A stretch of DNA of 64,000 bases from an uncultured bacterium (GTDB lineage: Bacteria > Cyanobacteriota > Vampirovibrionia > Gastranaerophilales > Gastranaerophilaceae). Both the position numbers and the translations under genes were made by a program. The notes beneath the pieces are model-generated. The model was not told the origin of the DNA. It did not search any database and was given only the letters and a program-made list of their open reading frames with translations. Of this stretch, positions 52,448-62,787 are shown in pieces. The DNA is taken from the NCBI GenBank assembly GCA_902777605.1, contig CACYUI010000010.1:34065-98064 (forward strand), in the 5' to 3' direction. Position 1 is the stretch's first letter. Each line of letters starts with the position of its first letter.

Positions 52448-53224
52448 TTACTTAATTGTCAGAGGCAAAATTTTTGGTTTTAAAGTATCTTTAACAAGAG
52501 ATGATTCTGTATTCATTGTTGGAGAATATTCTTTTGCTTTTGCAATATCATCTTCTGCTTCTGTCACTAAACCTAAGCTTCTTTTCACATTAGCTCTTTC
52601 TATATAAAATTTTGAATTATTTGGTTTTCTATCAATTGCAAGATTCCATACTTTAAGAGATATTTCAGGATGTCCTGCACTACTATATACTTCTGATAAA
52701 CAAACAAAACCTGCATATGCTGATTGGTCTAAGTTTAATATAGAATTACAAAACGACAATGCTTGCCTATAATCACCTTTTTGATTAAATAACATTGCGA
52801 CAGGGAAATACTCTTTAAATGAAATGTCACCAGAACGCATAAAATCACTTAGAGAGCTTGTATAATCCCCATAAAATAACTCAATATAGGCCCTGTCTTT
52901 GTACAATTCTTGTAACTCATTATCACTTACATAAGCCGGAATGGTTGCAATTGCTTTATTTATTTCACGCATTGCTTTTCTTTTGTCCTTGGGAAACATT
53001 TTTGCTAAATAAACAGCATTATTTCTGTAAAACATGTACTCAGTTGTAGAATTACTATTTAACATCTTTGCTACAAATAATTTTGTATTGTTACCCCAAA
53101 AACATATTTGCAGAAATTTATTTCCCGGAGGAGAACATAACCAAGCAACTAAAAGAAATACACCAATGATTATAGCTAATAATTTTATATCATCTTTTCT
53201 ATTTTTTTTATCATAATTCGACAT
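52448..53224 (-). CDS. TPR-repeat membrane-anchored protein
   Basis: A 258-residue protein with a single N-terminal transmembrane helix (LLAIIIGVFLLVAWLCS). After it come about four to five tetratricopeptide-like helix pairs, for example GDYRQALSFCNSILNLDQSAYAG and AGHPEISLKVWNLAIDRKPNN (in parts). It is probably a scaffold on the outer face of the inner membrane. Function unknown. Confidence 0.78.
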   Translation of the reverse strand: MSNYDKKNRKDDIKLLAIIIGVFLLVAWLCSPPGNKFLQICFWGNNTKLFVAKMLNSNSTTEYMFYRNNAVYLAKMFPKDKRKAMREINKAIATIPAYVSDNELQELYKDRAYIELFYGDYTSSLSDFMRSGDISFKEYFPVAMLFNQKGDYRQALSFCNSILNLDQSAYAGFVCLSEVYSSAGHPEISLKVWNLAIDRKPNNSKFYIERANVKRSLGLVTEAEDDIAKAKEYSPTMNTESSLVKDTLKPKILPLTIK

Positions 53225-53289
53225 TTATAAGCTTTCTCTAATTCAAGTACCAATAACAATAATACAAAAAAAATTTAACTTTGTAAACA

Positions 53290-54084
53290 TTATGTGTAAC
53301 ATAAAATCTCATTCAATTTACATATTTCTTTATAGCAACCATTATTGATATTTTGTAATAATATATTAGAAGCATTTGGTGCCAATAACATTGCTTCATT
53401 TTTGTGAGTAAAATACAATTCAATAAAGCGCGCAAATAACTCCGATATATTGTTGTAATATCTATTTATTCTATTAATTTTAGAATTAATTCTATTTAAA
53501 AAACGCTTTTTTTGCCTCAATTCAATATAGTATTTTTCATAATCTTTCAGATCAGAATATTTATCTATTTCGCTTATAGAATAAATCTTATTTAAGAATT
53601 TTACACTATCATACTTTGTCAAATATTTATATTTTAAATTTATATTATTTTCAATAGGTAAATATTTTTCTGATAAAGAAAAATCATTGCAATACAGTTT
53701 TATTTTATTTGATAACTCATGAATTTGATTTTTCAAAAGTTCCTTTTGTGAAAATAGAGCAGATGCAAAATCTTTCGGAACACTTTTTACCGTAACATTC
53801 ACCAGTTCATTGTGAATTTCTTCCGTATATTCACCAAATAAAAAATCTAAAGATAATAAAGCTCTATCATACTTTGAATGAAAATAATGGGCAAATTCAT
53901 GCAATAACACCTTTAACAATTCTTCTTGAGGCATATTTTTTGCAATGTCGATTCTGAACACATTATTTCTGCGCATGAAAAATCCTTTATTGCCACGCGC
54001 TTTATTTTTACCTATATTAACCTCTATGCCAAGGCTTTCCAAATACTTTATCAGATTTTTTACTCTGTCTCTTTCACTAACCAT
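53290..54084 (-). CDS. ImmA/IrrE-like zincin protein
   Basis: 264 residues. LLHEFAHYFHSKYD (about residues 61-74) is an HExxH zinc-protease motif in an ImmA/IrrE-like context. The rest is Lys/Tyr-rich and helical, with ISELFARFIELYF near the C-terminus, a segment typical of these proteases' third-ligand helix. No partner repressor gene is adjacent. It overlaps the cutA 3' end by 25 bases. Confidence 0.7.
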   Translation of the reverse strand: MVSERDRVKNLIKYLESLGIEVNIGKNKARGNKGFFMRRNNVFRIDIAKNMPQEELLKVLLHEFAHYFHSKYDRALLSLDFLFGEYTEEIHNELVNVTVKSVPKDFASALFSQKELLKNQIHELSNKIKLYCNDFSLSEKYLPIENNINLKYKYLTKYDSVKFLNKIYSISEIDKYSDLKDYEKYYIELRQKKRFLNRINSKINRINRYYNNISELFARFIELYFTHKNEAMLLAPNASNILLQNINNGCYKEICKLNEILCYT

Positions 54085-54374
54085 TTTAAATAATCTTCAC
54101 TACAATCTATAATAGGTAAAGCGATAATTTCGGGAATAGAGTAAGTATGTAGATCTTCAATTACAAGCTTTATTTTTCCATAATTTGTACGACGCGTTTT
54201 TATCAGCATTAGAATTTCTTTTTCTTCACAAACTTCACCTTCCCAAGAAAACACTGATTTTACATTTTCAATCATATTTACACAAGCAGCTAACTTATGT
54301 TTCATTAGGATTTTTGTAATATCTTTTGCAATTTTCTTATTTGGCACTGTACAATGAATTTCTATTATATCCAT
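54060..54374 (-). CDS. cutA: CutA1 divalent cation tolerance protein
   Basis: A 104-residue trimeric protein of the CutA family. CTVPNKKIAKDI, KLAACVNMIENVKSVFSWEG, EKEILMLIKTR and HTYSIPEIIALPI are all characteristic. The role is debated (metal tolerance, signalling). It lies between the FAD-linked oxidase and the zincin gene. Confidence 0.95.
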   Translation of the reverse strand: MDIIEIHCTVPNKKIAKDITKILMKHKLAACVNMIENVKSVFSWEGEVCEEKEILMLIKTRRTNYGKIKLVIEDLHTYSIPEIIALPIIDCSEDYLKWLVKETE

Positions 54375-54383
54375 ATTTACTCC

Positions 54384-55772
54384 TTATATTCTAAAAATTT
54401 TACCTGGATTTAATATATTATTAGGATCAAAGGTCTTTTTTATCCTTTTCATATACTCAATTGCAACATCATCCAGCGTATCTTTTATATAGTCAATTTT
54501 TTCTATTCCAATACCATGCTCTGCAGATATTGTACCTCCAAGATTTGTTACCATGTCATAGATTTCTGCTTTTGCATCCATATAATTTCTAAACTCTTTT
54601 TCATCATCTAAATTTAATGCAATTTGAGGATGAATATTTCCATCACCAACATGTCCAACAAAACATGTTTTCAACTTATACTTCTCACATATTATACGGC
54701 AAGCATCTACCATATCGGCAAGAGAAGATCTTGGTACAATTATATCATCAGTAACAACATCGGGAGCCAATTGTGTTACAGCTGCATAACTGGCTCTTCT
54801 TGCTATCCAGATTCGTTCTTTTTGCTCATTATCAAAAACTATATTCACATTTGATGCGCTCGAACCTTTTAAAGCATTTTTAATTTTTATAGCTTGATTT
54901 TCTAAACCATATGCAAAATCTTCAATTTCAATTAAAAGCATACAGTCTTTTTCTCTAATTAATCCGGAAGGACAAAAATTTTCAACTGTATTAATTGCAT
55001 TTTTATCCATAAAATCTATTGTCGATGGAAACACTCTGCTTTCTATAATTGAATTTACACCTTTTACGGCATCTGACATACTATCAAAATATGCAGTGAT
55101 AAGAGCATTTGCTTCGGGTTTTGGAATTAATTTTAATTCTGCTTCAGCAATCACTGCCAATGTTCCTTCGCTACCGACCATCAATTGACTCAAATGATAA
55201 CCGACAGCATCTTTAACGGTACCTGCACCCGTTTTCATAATAGTACCATCTGCTAAAACAAGAGTTAAACTCAATATATAATCTTTTATAGTACCGTATT
55301 TAAAAGATTTAGCGCCGCCGGAAGCTTGCGCAATACCACCTCCTATAGTGGATACCTTAAAATTGGATGGATCAGGGGGAAAATACAAACCTTTAGATTC
55401 TGCTATTTTTTTTATGTCATCTACAACAACACCAGGTTGAACTTTCATTGACATGTTTATAGGATCAAACTCTAAAATCTTATTCATCTTTGAAAAGTTC
55501 ATAACAATGCTATTTTCTTGACATGTACAAGCTCCAACCATATTTGTTCCGGCTCCTCTTGAAACAATAGAAATATGATTAGAATTAGCATACTTTAAAA
55601 CATTCTGAATATCTTTAATAGACTCAACAAATACTACTGCGTTTGGAATTTTAGTGGGTTTTCTTGTATTAGTTGAATCTTGAGCATAACAATAGCATTC
55701 CTCTTTTGATATGAGGATATTTTTAGATGTTAAAATTGAACTTAAATCTTTTATACTACTTTTCGATAACAT
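54384..55772 (-). CDS. FAD-linked oxidase, GlcD/lactate dehydrogenase type
   Basis: A 462-residue flavoprotein with a VAO-type FAD domain (VSRGAGTNMVGACTC, VQPGVVVDDI, PPDPSNFKVSTIGGGIAQASGG, in parts) and a C-terminal FAD-oxidase domain ending HGIGIEKIDY...FDPNNILNPGKIF. Members oxidise 2-hydroxy acids such as glycolate or D-lactate. No GlcE or GlcF partner is present. Its start overlaps the end of the giant coiled-coil gene by 17 bases. Confidence 0.9.
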   Translation of the reverse strand: MLSKSSIKDLSSILTSKNILISKEECYCYAQDSTNTRKPTKIPNAVVFVESIKDIQNVLKYANSNHISIVSRGAGTNMVGACTCQENSIVMNFSKMNKILEFDPINMSMKVQPGVVVDDIKKIAESKGLYFPPDPSNFKVSTIGGGIAQASGGAKSFKYGTIKDYILSLTLVLADGTIMKTGAGTVKDAVGYHLSQLMVGSEGTLAVIAEAELKLIPKPEANALITAYFDSMSDAVKGVNSIIESRVFPSTIDFMDKNAINTVENFCPSGLIREKDCMLLIEIEDFAYGLENQAIKIKNALKGSSASNVNIVFDNEQKERIWIARRASYAAVTQLAPDVVTDDIIVPRSSLADMVDACRIICEKYKLKTCFVGHVGDGNIHPQIALNLDDEKEFRNYMDAKAEIYDMVTNLGGTISAEHGIGIEKIDYIKDTLDDVAIEYMKRIKKTFDPNNILNPGKIFRI

Positions 55773-58700
55773 TTGATGCTATTTTTTCAATACTTTTATT
55801 TAATTTCGCTAACTGTTTGTCCATTCCACCAACCTTTTTAGTTAGTTGAACTGTATCTTTATTATCCATCAAAGAAACTGCTTCTTCCAGTTTTGTTTCA
55901 AGTATCTTAATTTTATCTTGCTGCATTGACATTTTTTCATCTATTGCGACAAGAAAACTGTTTAATGTATTTTCTAACGGAGATGTATCAATCTTATTAT
56001 TTTTGTTTTTAATAGTACTTTCTACGATTAATTTATCAAGTTTCGTTTCTAACGAATTGATTTTTTTAGCCTGCTTCTCAAATATATTACCTAATGCCTC
56101 TACCAACTCATCACTCTCAGAGGTATCTGCAGCTTCTGCTTTTAAATCTTCTAACATCACTTTTATTTGACCAATATCATCTAAAGTTTCGACTTTATCG
56201 GAAATTGATTCTATTTGAGCACCGGCTTTATCAACCCATTCTGCCAAATACTCAAACACTTGATTGAATACTTGGTTAGTTTTTGCTCCATTTTGAATCA
56301 TTAAATTTATTGCTCCCAATTTGTTATCAATCTTATCCAACCCTGTTTCGTGAGCAAAATTACGAGTTCTTTCATCTAAGTCGTTTATTACAAGCTTAAA
56401 ATCCTGTAAATTATCTTGAAGAGTTTTATATGATTCGTCAGAAGCAAGTATCAATTTATTTGTTCTTGTACTGATACTTACAATATCCTCTGAAAGATTT
56501 TCAAAATCTTTCTTAAATTCTTCAGTATTAAACTTAGGCAGTTCTTGTTTTATAGATTCAACCAAAGAATATATACTATTCGTAGAATTTATTAATTCTT
56601 CGAATTCTTTAGATTTGTTATCCGCTTTCATATCATTAAGAACTAATCTTAAATTTGCAATATCAGATTCCAAATCTTGAAGACTATACACATAATCTAC
56701 AGTTCCTTCAGAAGATATAATTGAAGATATTTTCTGGTTGATAAGACTAATATCATTTTTTAATAAATCAATTTTTGCAGATGTATTAGTTTCAATTCGA
56801 CTTAAAACATTAATTAATTCATCATGCTTTTCTTGTATAAAATCAATAATTTCTTCTTGTTCAGCGACAAATGATATTTGATTAAATATACTTATAAATT
56901 GAGTTATAATATCAGTTTTTAAAGAATTTAAACCATCCATCAATTCTTGCCCCTGATTATTATATTCAGACAAAACATTGTCAAACTTATTTGAAAAATC
57001 AAGTATAGATTGCTGAACACCATACTTAACAATAGTATTCATTTCTGCTAACTCTGGTAAATTATTTCCACATAGTTCACTGATATCATCCAAGTATTCT
57101 AATTGTTTATTAACAAGTGTCTCAATACCTTGTATCTGATTATGAACAGATGAATGAAACGCTTCATCAAATGACTTGTTCATAATCTGCGATTTTAAAT
57201 CTATAAAGCTTTGTTTTAATTCATCTATTGAAGATGATAAATTTGAAGAAAGCACGCTTATACTTTCATTAAATTCTTTTCTAGATTCAGCAAAACTTGT
57301 AACTAACTCTTGTACCGATAAAGATATTTTATCAAAAGCTGAATTATATTGAGTTGACAATAATTTTATTTCTTCATACTTGTCAACTACAGTATCAATG
57401 AATTTTTTATCAAATAAATTAATGCGCTCGTCGAATTTTTTAGAAACATTTTCAGTAATAAATTCTTGCACTTTATTATTCATTTTTTCTACAGTATTTG
57501 TTAACAATACTTCATTTGTAGACTTTAAATCTGATATTGCATCAGAAAATACACTTACTTCAAGCAGCTTGTTTATATTATCTGTTGTATCTTCTATAAA
57601 AGATTCCAAATCAGACTTAAGTGCATCTATTTTTCCATTTTCGATAGTCCTATCTGATTTAATATCAAGATATGTTTTCAAATCATTTACAGAATCTACT
57701 ATATATCCTGCAACAGATCCTTCAAGTGAGGATGTAATAGCTGAAAAGTCATCTTTTTGAGCATCTTTCAATAAGCCAATCTGCTCAATCAAATCAGCTA
57801 CAATAACATCAGTTTCTTTTTCTACATTTTTTGACAAATTATTAAACTGTTCTTCAACAAGTTTTGATATTATATCCTTGCACAATATAGAATTTTGTTT
57901 TACACTTTCTACACATCTTAGAATATTATCAGAAAATGCTTCTAAAGACTGGAGCTGACCGGCAGAAGTCTCTGTAATAACATTCTTTATATCGTCGTAT
58001 TCATCTGTTTGATGATTTTTTAAATCAGAACTTGCAGATGCAACAATACCTTGAAATTTTTCTATAATATTACTCTTCAAGGAGTTATTTTCTTCTTCTT
58101 GATGATTTATTAGATTAGCCGTTGATGATGAAATTAAAGATTGAATTTTATCAGATACAACTTCAAATTTCGGTTTCAATTCTGCTTCAAGATTATCTTT
58201 TATGCTCGACATTTGTTGAATTGTCGTTGCACTTAATGAATTTACATCAACACTTAATTTTTCTACTGCTGAAGATATTTCATTAAAACAATTATTGACT
58301 TCTTGCGCTTGAATATCCATGGATGAATCAACAAACTTAGTTATATCGTCTAACTGGGCTTTTACTGACATAACTAAATTTTCATTACACTGCTCTACAT
58401 CTTTTGTAAAATCAGACAACTTATTCTTTAATGATTCATAATCTGCAGATGTAAGTTCGATATTTTCAGATATAATATTCTTCAAACGCGTTGCTATATC
58501 TTCTAGCTGTATGATATTATCACGATTTTGTTTATCTAAAGTTGCTTCTAAAATACTATTTAAAGATAAAGCTTGCTGTTTAATGAACTCTGCTTGCTCA
58601 TCATTTTTATTTTTTACATTATCAAAAATTATTTCCACTTGACCTTTATAGTATTCTAATTTTTCAGCTAACGATGCACCCAACCTTTCTGAAGCACCGC

Positions 58701-61575
58701 CAAGTTCTTCGTCTATGCGCTGTCTTAATGCATCACCGGCACTATCCATTAAATCAGATAAAAATGAGTTTAGAGCATCAAATTGACCTTCAATTATTTT
58801 AATTTGACGAGCCATATCTTCATCTACATCATTTGCAATACTTGTAAACTGCACCTGTAACTCACCAAAATCATTGCGTAAAGAATTAAAACTGTTATTC
58901 AATTCTTGCTGTGATGCATCTTGCATATTTAATATTAAAGTTTTTAATGAGGCAAAGTTATCCATAATTTTATCAAGAGTAGATGATAAAGAAGCCGTCG
59001 TTTCTGTGGATAAATTATTTACAGAATTTTTTAGAACATTAAAACTGCCGACAATATCAGATACTTTGCAATCCATCTCTGTTAAAACATCTGCAGTATT
59101 ACTTTTGATAGAATCGACAGAGTTATTTACTTCATCCGTAAAATCATGTTTTATAAAATTAATAACATCGCGGTTACTTGATTCCATATTTGATGCCGCG
59201 TTAGATAAATCTTCGCTGAGCTTAGTAATATTTATTTTTAATTTATCAATAATGCTATCAATTTCATTTCTTAATTCATTTTTTAAATCTACAGCTTGCT
59301 GAGATGCCTTAGAACTAAGGTTTTCTGCATTAAACTTCAATTCACTTAATTTATCGGCATTTTCACAACTAAAATCATTTTTAAATTCAGACACTTTGTC
59401 TAAAAGAATATTTTTTAATGTTGTAAGTTTGAATTCAAAATCAGCCTTCACACTATCAGCAGAAGATAAAATATCGGTAACATTTGTTGATAATGTTATG
59501 TTGTTAACATTTAATACTTCTTTAATCTCATCAAAATTATGTTGTACTTCTAAAATTTTATCATATGCATTTTTTATATCTTGTTTGATAATATCAGAAC
59601 TTTCATAAATTACATTTTTTATATTTTCTGCCTTATTTGAAGAACTGTTTTCAAGTTGTTTAATATTTTCATTTATTTGATCTTTTACACTATTTAGAAC
59701 ATCTCTTATATCATCTGCATAATTTAAATTACTATCTTGGATTACATTCGCAATTTCATTAAGTTTTGACTCTAAGTTATCGTTATTATTATCTCTTTGT
59801 TCACTCACATAAGACAGAATATCAACTATAGAAGAAGATATATTTTCAATAGACGATTTTATATCAATAAGAGATTTTATATGGGCTTGTTTTACTTCAT
59901 CTTCAACTGTTTCCAGTTTGCTTATTATTAATTCATACTTGCCATATATATCACTGGACATTTTTTCAGATACCTCACCTGAATAATTTTCCATTGCATT
60001 AGACAAATCTTGCTTGATTGCATACAAATCCGTTTTTAGTCCATTTACAGCACCCGAAAAATCTTGATTTAACATTTCTTGAAGAGAAGCTTTCAATCCT
60101 TCAAATTCATGCTTTGAATTTGTGATTTCCACAATTGAAGAATCCATTTTATAATCAAGATTCCCTGCAATATTTTTTAAATTATTTACATGCGCAATAA
60201 TATCTTTAGAAGAATTTGATACAAAATCCTCCTGTTTTTCTAATGAATTTTTCAAACTATTTTCAAATATCGCAAGACGATCTGCAATATTAGAAAATAT
60301 TGCATTATTTGATGATGTATTATTTTCATCAAGTTGAGCAACTACAGTTCTTAATCCTGAAATACCATCTGCAACATCGCTAAAATTCTTTTCACAAAGC
60401 GTAATTATCGAAGAATTTGCATTTTGAATGTGAGAAGTTAACACCTCTGCATTAGAAGATATATCACTGATTGCATGTGTTATATTTGCTTCTAATAACT
60501 GTGAAATTTTATCTGCTTCAACACTAAAATGTTCTTTTAATTCATTACCTTGCTTTTCGAAATTTAAAACATATTTATTTAAAATATCACTCAATAAACC
60601 ATCTAATGAAGATTTGAAGTCTTCAAATTCATTTTTATTTGAAATGTTCTTTATTTGTTCTTCCAGTTCAGACAATCTATCAATTATTGCCAAAGAATTT
60701 TTATCTTCATTTTCTGATATAACTGACTTTAATCCGGCAACTATACTAACGGATGCATCAATTTTATCAGCTAAACTATCTATCTTATATGATTTTTGTG
60801 TCAAAGTTTCTACAGCAGAAACTAATTCTTTATTTCTTTCTGAAAGCGCATTGATGGATTGTTTTGTATCATTCAAATCATTTTGAGATGCTAAACCTGA
60901 TACGGATTCAAAAAATGCATCATTCTTTTTATCCATCAATTGCAATGCTGATAATATTGCATTTGAAGAATTTATAATATCAGCAATCTCTGTTGTAAAT
61001 TTTGTAACAGACTCTGAAGGATCAATATCAGTGATTTTTTTCAAAACTGTTTTAAAGTTTTCATTTAAACTAAGAACTATAGAGTCAAAGCCATTGGTTA
61101 CTCTTTCTATATCATTTTTTAAAACTGAAATGCTTTTTATAATATCTCTTTTTTGAGAATCATCAGAACGCATTGCATCAAGTCTTATTGTTATGTCATT
61201 AAGAGACTCTTTTTGAGATACAACTTCACGCGAAAATACTGACAGATTTGTTGCTACAATATCAAAAAGTTCTTTGACTTCACCTGATTTTAGAGTTTCA
61301 GCACTATTCTTTAAAAGATTTGCAAACAAAGATTCAATTGCGGCAAATTTTGATACCAAAACCCCATGCCGCTCATCAAAATTATGCTTCAAATCAGTTA
61401 GATACGATTTTATTAAATCTATATCCTCATCTGTATTTATTTTTTCAAGCTTTGAATTTATACCTGAAAGAATCTTATCAACATCAGAAGTATTCAGTAT
61501 ACCTTGTGCCCTAATTGAGTTTAATAAGGTTTTAATTGTATCAAAGTTTTCGTTTATATTATCATTATCTGCCAT
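55756..61575 (-). CDS. giant coiled-coil protein (1939 residues), unknown function
   Basis: A single uninterrupted frame covers 9% of the window. The product has no signal peptide and no membrane helix, and nearly all of it is amphipathic helix with heptad-like spacing: many segments such as KLSDFTKDVEQCNENLVMSV and NSIYSLVESIKQELPKFN. It is rich in Asn, Ser, Asp, Lys, Leu and Ile and poor in Pro and Cys. Similar blocks recur (D/N-I-x-x-x-I/L patterns) but no exact repeat unit is obvious. It is probably a long cytoplasmic rod or filament protein. It is translationally coupled to the downstream oxidase gene, which may or may not be related in function. Confidence 0.8.
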   Translation of the reverse strand: MADNDNINENFDTIKTLLNSIRAQGILNTSDVDKILSGINSKLEKINTDEDIDLIKSYLTDLKHNFDERHGVLVSKFAAIESLFANLLKNSAETLKSGEVKELFDIVATNLSVFSREVVSQKESLNDITIRLDAMRSDDSQKRDIIKSISVLKNDIERVTNGFDSIVLSLNENFKTVLKKITDIDPSESVTKFTTEIADIINSSNAILSALQLMDKKNDAFFESVSGLASQNDLNDTKQSINALSERNKELVSAVETLTQKSYKIDSLADKIDASVSIVAGLKSVISENEDKNSLAIIDRLSELEEQIKNISNKNEFEDFKSSLDGLLSDILNKYVLNFEKQGNELKEHFSVEADKISQLLEANITHAISDISSNAEVLTSHIQNANSSIITLCEKNFSDVADGISGLRTVVAQLDENNTSSNNAIFSNIADRLAIFENSLKNSLEKQEDFVSNSSKDIIAHVNNLKNIAGNLDYKMDSSIVEITNSKHEFEGLKASLQEMLNQDFSGAVNGLKTDLYAIKQDLSNAMENYSGEVSEKMSSDIYGKYELIISKLETVEDEVKQAHIKSLIDIKSSIENISSSIVDILSYVSEQRDNNNDNLESKLNEIANVIQDSNLNYADDIRDVLNSVKDQINENIKQLENSSSNKAENIKNVIYESSDIIKQDIKNAYDKILEVQHNFDEIKEVLNVNNITLSTNVTDILSSADSVKADFEFKLTTLKNILLDKVSEFKNDFSCENADKLSELKFNAENLSSKASQQAVDLKNELRNEIDSIIDKLKINITKLSEDLSNAASNMESSNRDVINFIKHDFTDEVNNSVDSIKSNTADVLTEMDCKVSDIVGSFNVLKNSVNNLSTETTASLSSTLDKIMDNFASLKTLILNMQDASQQELNNSFNSLRNDFGELQVQFTSIANDVDEDMARQIKIIEGQFDALNSFLSDLMDSAGDALRQRIDEELGGASERLGASLAEKLEYYKGQVEIIFDNVKNKNDEQAEFIKQQALSLNSILEATLDKQNRDNIIQLEDIATRLKNIISENIELTSADYESLKNKLSDFTKDVEQCNENLVMSVKAQLDDITKFVDSSMDIQAQEVNNCFNEISSAVEKLSVDVNSLSATTIQQMSSIKDNLEAELKPKFEVVSDKIQSLISSSTANLINHQEEENNSLKSNIIEKFQGIVASASSDLKNHQTDEYDDIKNVITETSAGQLQSLEAFSDNILRCVESVKQNSILCKDIISKLVEEQFNNLSKNVEKETDVIVADLIEQIGLLKDAQKDDFSAITSSLEGSVAGYIVDSVNDLKTYLDIKSDRTIENGKIDALKSDLESFIEDTTDNINKLLEVSVFSDAISDLKSTNEVLLTNTVEKMNNKVQEFITENVSKKFDERINLFDKKFIDTVVDKYEEIKLLSTQYNSAFDKISLSVQELVTSFAESRKEFNESISVLSSNLSSSIDELKQSFIDLKSQIMNKSFDEAFHSSVHNQIQGIETLVNKQLEYLDDISELCGNNLPELAEMNTIVKYGVQQSILDFSNKFDNVLSEYNNQGQELMDGLNSLKTDIITQFISIFNQISFVAEQEEIIDFIQEKHDELINVLSRIETNTSAKIDLLKNDISLINQKISSIISSEGTVDYVYSLQDLESDIANLRLVLNDMKADNKSKEFEELINSTNSIYSLVESIKQELPKFNTEEFKKDFENLSEDIVSISTRTNKLILASDESYKTLQDNLQDFKLVINDLDERTRNFAHETGLDKIDNKLGAINLMIQNGAKTNQVFNQVFEYLAEWVDKAGAQIESISDKVETLDDIGQIKVMLEDLKAEAADTSESDELVEALGNIFEKQAKKINSLETKLDKLIVESTIKNKNNKIDTSPLENTLNSFLVAIDEKMSMQQDKIKILETKLEEAVSLMDNKDTVQLTKKVGGMDKQLAKLNKSIEKIASNVIEK

Positions 61576-61637
61576 AATTTTACACTCTATCCCTCATCAT
61601 ACATTATATAAGTTAATTATATAATAATATAAAAATA

Positions 61638-61666
61638 GTGACAAATATTAAATTTTTTTCTAATAT
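61638..61666 (+). promoter_or_regulatory. spmAB promoter
   Basis: GTGACA (61638-61643) and TAATAT (61661-61666) are 17 bases apart. The ATG follows after six bases, implying a leaderless mRNA. Confidence 0.6.
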
Positions 61667-61672
61667 TGTATT

Positions 61673-62254
61673 ATGAACTATATATTTTTCTTGCTTGTAT
61701 CTATTTCAATACTTGTCGGATGCATTAATGGAACGATGCAAAGTGTAGTAAATTCCATGCTCACGGCATGCGATACGGCTGTCAAAATTTCATTTTCACT
61801 AATCGGCATAATGACATTTTGGCTGGGTATAATGAGAATAGCAGAAAAATCAGGATTTGTTCAATTTATTGCAAAGCTTATTAAACCGATTACTAAACTT
61901 ATTTTTAGCGACATAAAAAACAATGACAAGGCAAACGGTGATATTGCAATGAGCATATCAGCAAATGCACTGGGACTTACAAATGCTGCAACTCCTATCG
62001 GTTTAAAAGTCATGCAAGAACTGCAAGAAGAAAATCCTAAAAAAGATACAGCTACAGATACAATGTGCATGTTTTTGGGAATGAATACCGCAGGTTTTCA
62101 AATAATTCCTGCGACAGTAATAGCTGTACTCGTTGGAGTTGGAGCAAAAAATCCTTCAGAAATTATAATACCTACTTTGATTGTTACAACATTATCGTTT
62201 ATAACAGCGATTATTGTAGCATTAATTTTTAAAAGATTTTGGAGGGAAAAATGA
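61673..62254 (+). CDS. spmA: SpmA-like nucleoside-recognition membrane protein
   Basis: 193 residues with four to five membrane helices. The conserved gate-domain features are MTFWLGIMRIAEKSG, GDIAMSISANALGLTNAATPIG (in parts) and MNTAGFQIIPATVIA. In Bacillus SpmA and SpmB affect spore core dehydration, but homologues are widespread in non-sporulating bacteria, where their substrate is unknown. Its stop codon overlaps the spmB start (ATGA). Confidence 0.9.
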   Translation: MNYIFFLLVSISILVGCINGTMQSVVNSMLTACDTAVKISFSLIGIMTFWLGIMRIAEKSGFVQFIAKLIKPITKLIFSDIKNNDKANGDIAMSISANALGLTNAATPIGLKVMQELQEENPKKDTATDTMCMFLGMNTAGFQIIPATVIAVLVGVGAKNPSEIIIPTLIVTTLSFITAIIVALIFKRFWREK

Positions 62255-62787
62255 TAGCAAAAATGTCAATATTTATACTTCCCACAATAATTTTTGTAAT
62301 TTTATTAACAGGTGTTATAAAAAAAGTCCCTGTATATGAAGAATTTGTAGATGGAGCAAAAGACGGGTTTAAAGTTTCAATATCAATAATTCCATATTTA
62401 GTCGCAATAATTGTAGGGATTTCAATGTTTAAAGCTTCCGGGGCTATTGATATAATAGCCGTATTTTTAGGAGAAATATTAACTAAACTGGGTATACCAG
62501 TTGATATATTACCAATTATGATAACCCGCTCACTCTCAGGTTCTGCAACACTTGGTCTATTTTCTGATATAGCTACAAAACTGGGACCTGACAGTTTTAT
62601 AACAAAAATGGCCGCAATTATGGTAGGTAGCTCTGAAACAACTTTTTATGTATTGTCAGTGTACTTTGGATCTATAGGTATAAAAAAGTTCAGATATGCA
62701 TTGTTAACAGGTATAATCGCTGATATCACAGGTATTGCACTAGCAGTTTGGGTTGCTCATTTGTTTTTTCCTGCCAGCATCTTGTAG
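62251..62787 (+). CDS. spmB: SpmB-like nucleoside-recognition membrane protein
   Basis: From the ATG at 62251 (GGAGGG just upstream) 178 residues with about five helices. DGAKDGFKVSISIIPYLVAIIVG, TRSLSGSATLG and VGSSETTFYVLSVYFGSIG (in parts) are typical of SpmB. It is the partner of SpmA. Its last 62 bases overlap the convergent zinc-ribbon gene. Confidence 0.9.
   Translation: MIAKMSIFILPTIIFVILLTGVIKKVPVYEEFVDGAKDGFKVSISIIPYLVAIIVGISMFKASGAIDIIAVFLGEILTKLGIPVDILPIMITRSLSGSATLGLFSDIATKLGPDSFITKMAAIMVGSSETTFYVLSVYFGSIGIKKFRYALLTGIIADITGIALAVWVAHLFFPASIL

Noticed and set aside
53290..54084. An ImmA-type phage or integrative element module
   Set aside because: The HExxH protein has no neighbouring repressor, integrase or phage gene. 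It lies in an overlapping run with cutA.
57380..61624. Several plus-strand open frames opposite the giant coiled-coil gene
   Set aside because: They lie within one long minus-strand frame, and are rich in Ser, Leu and Phe as expected from antisense reading of Lys/Glu/Asp-rich coiled coil.
61673..62787. Evidence of a sporulating organism from spmA/spmB
   Set aside because: SpmA/SpmB homologues are common in non-sporulating bacteria, and the window has LPS transport genes and no sporulation-specific gene.
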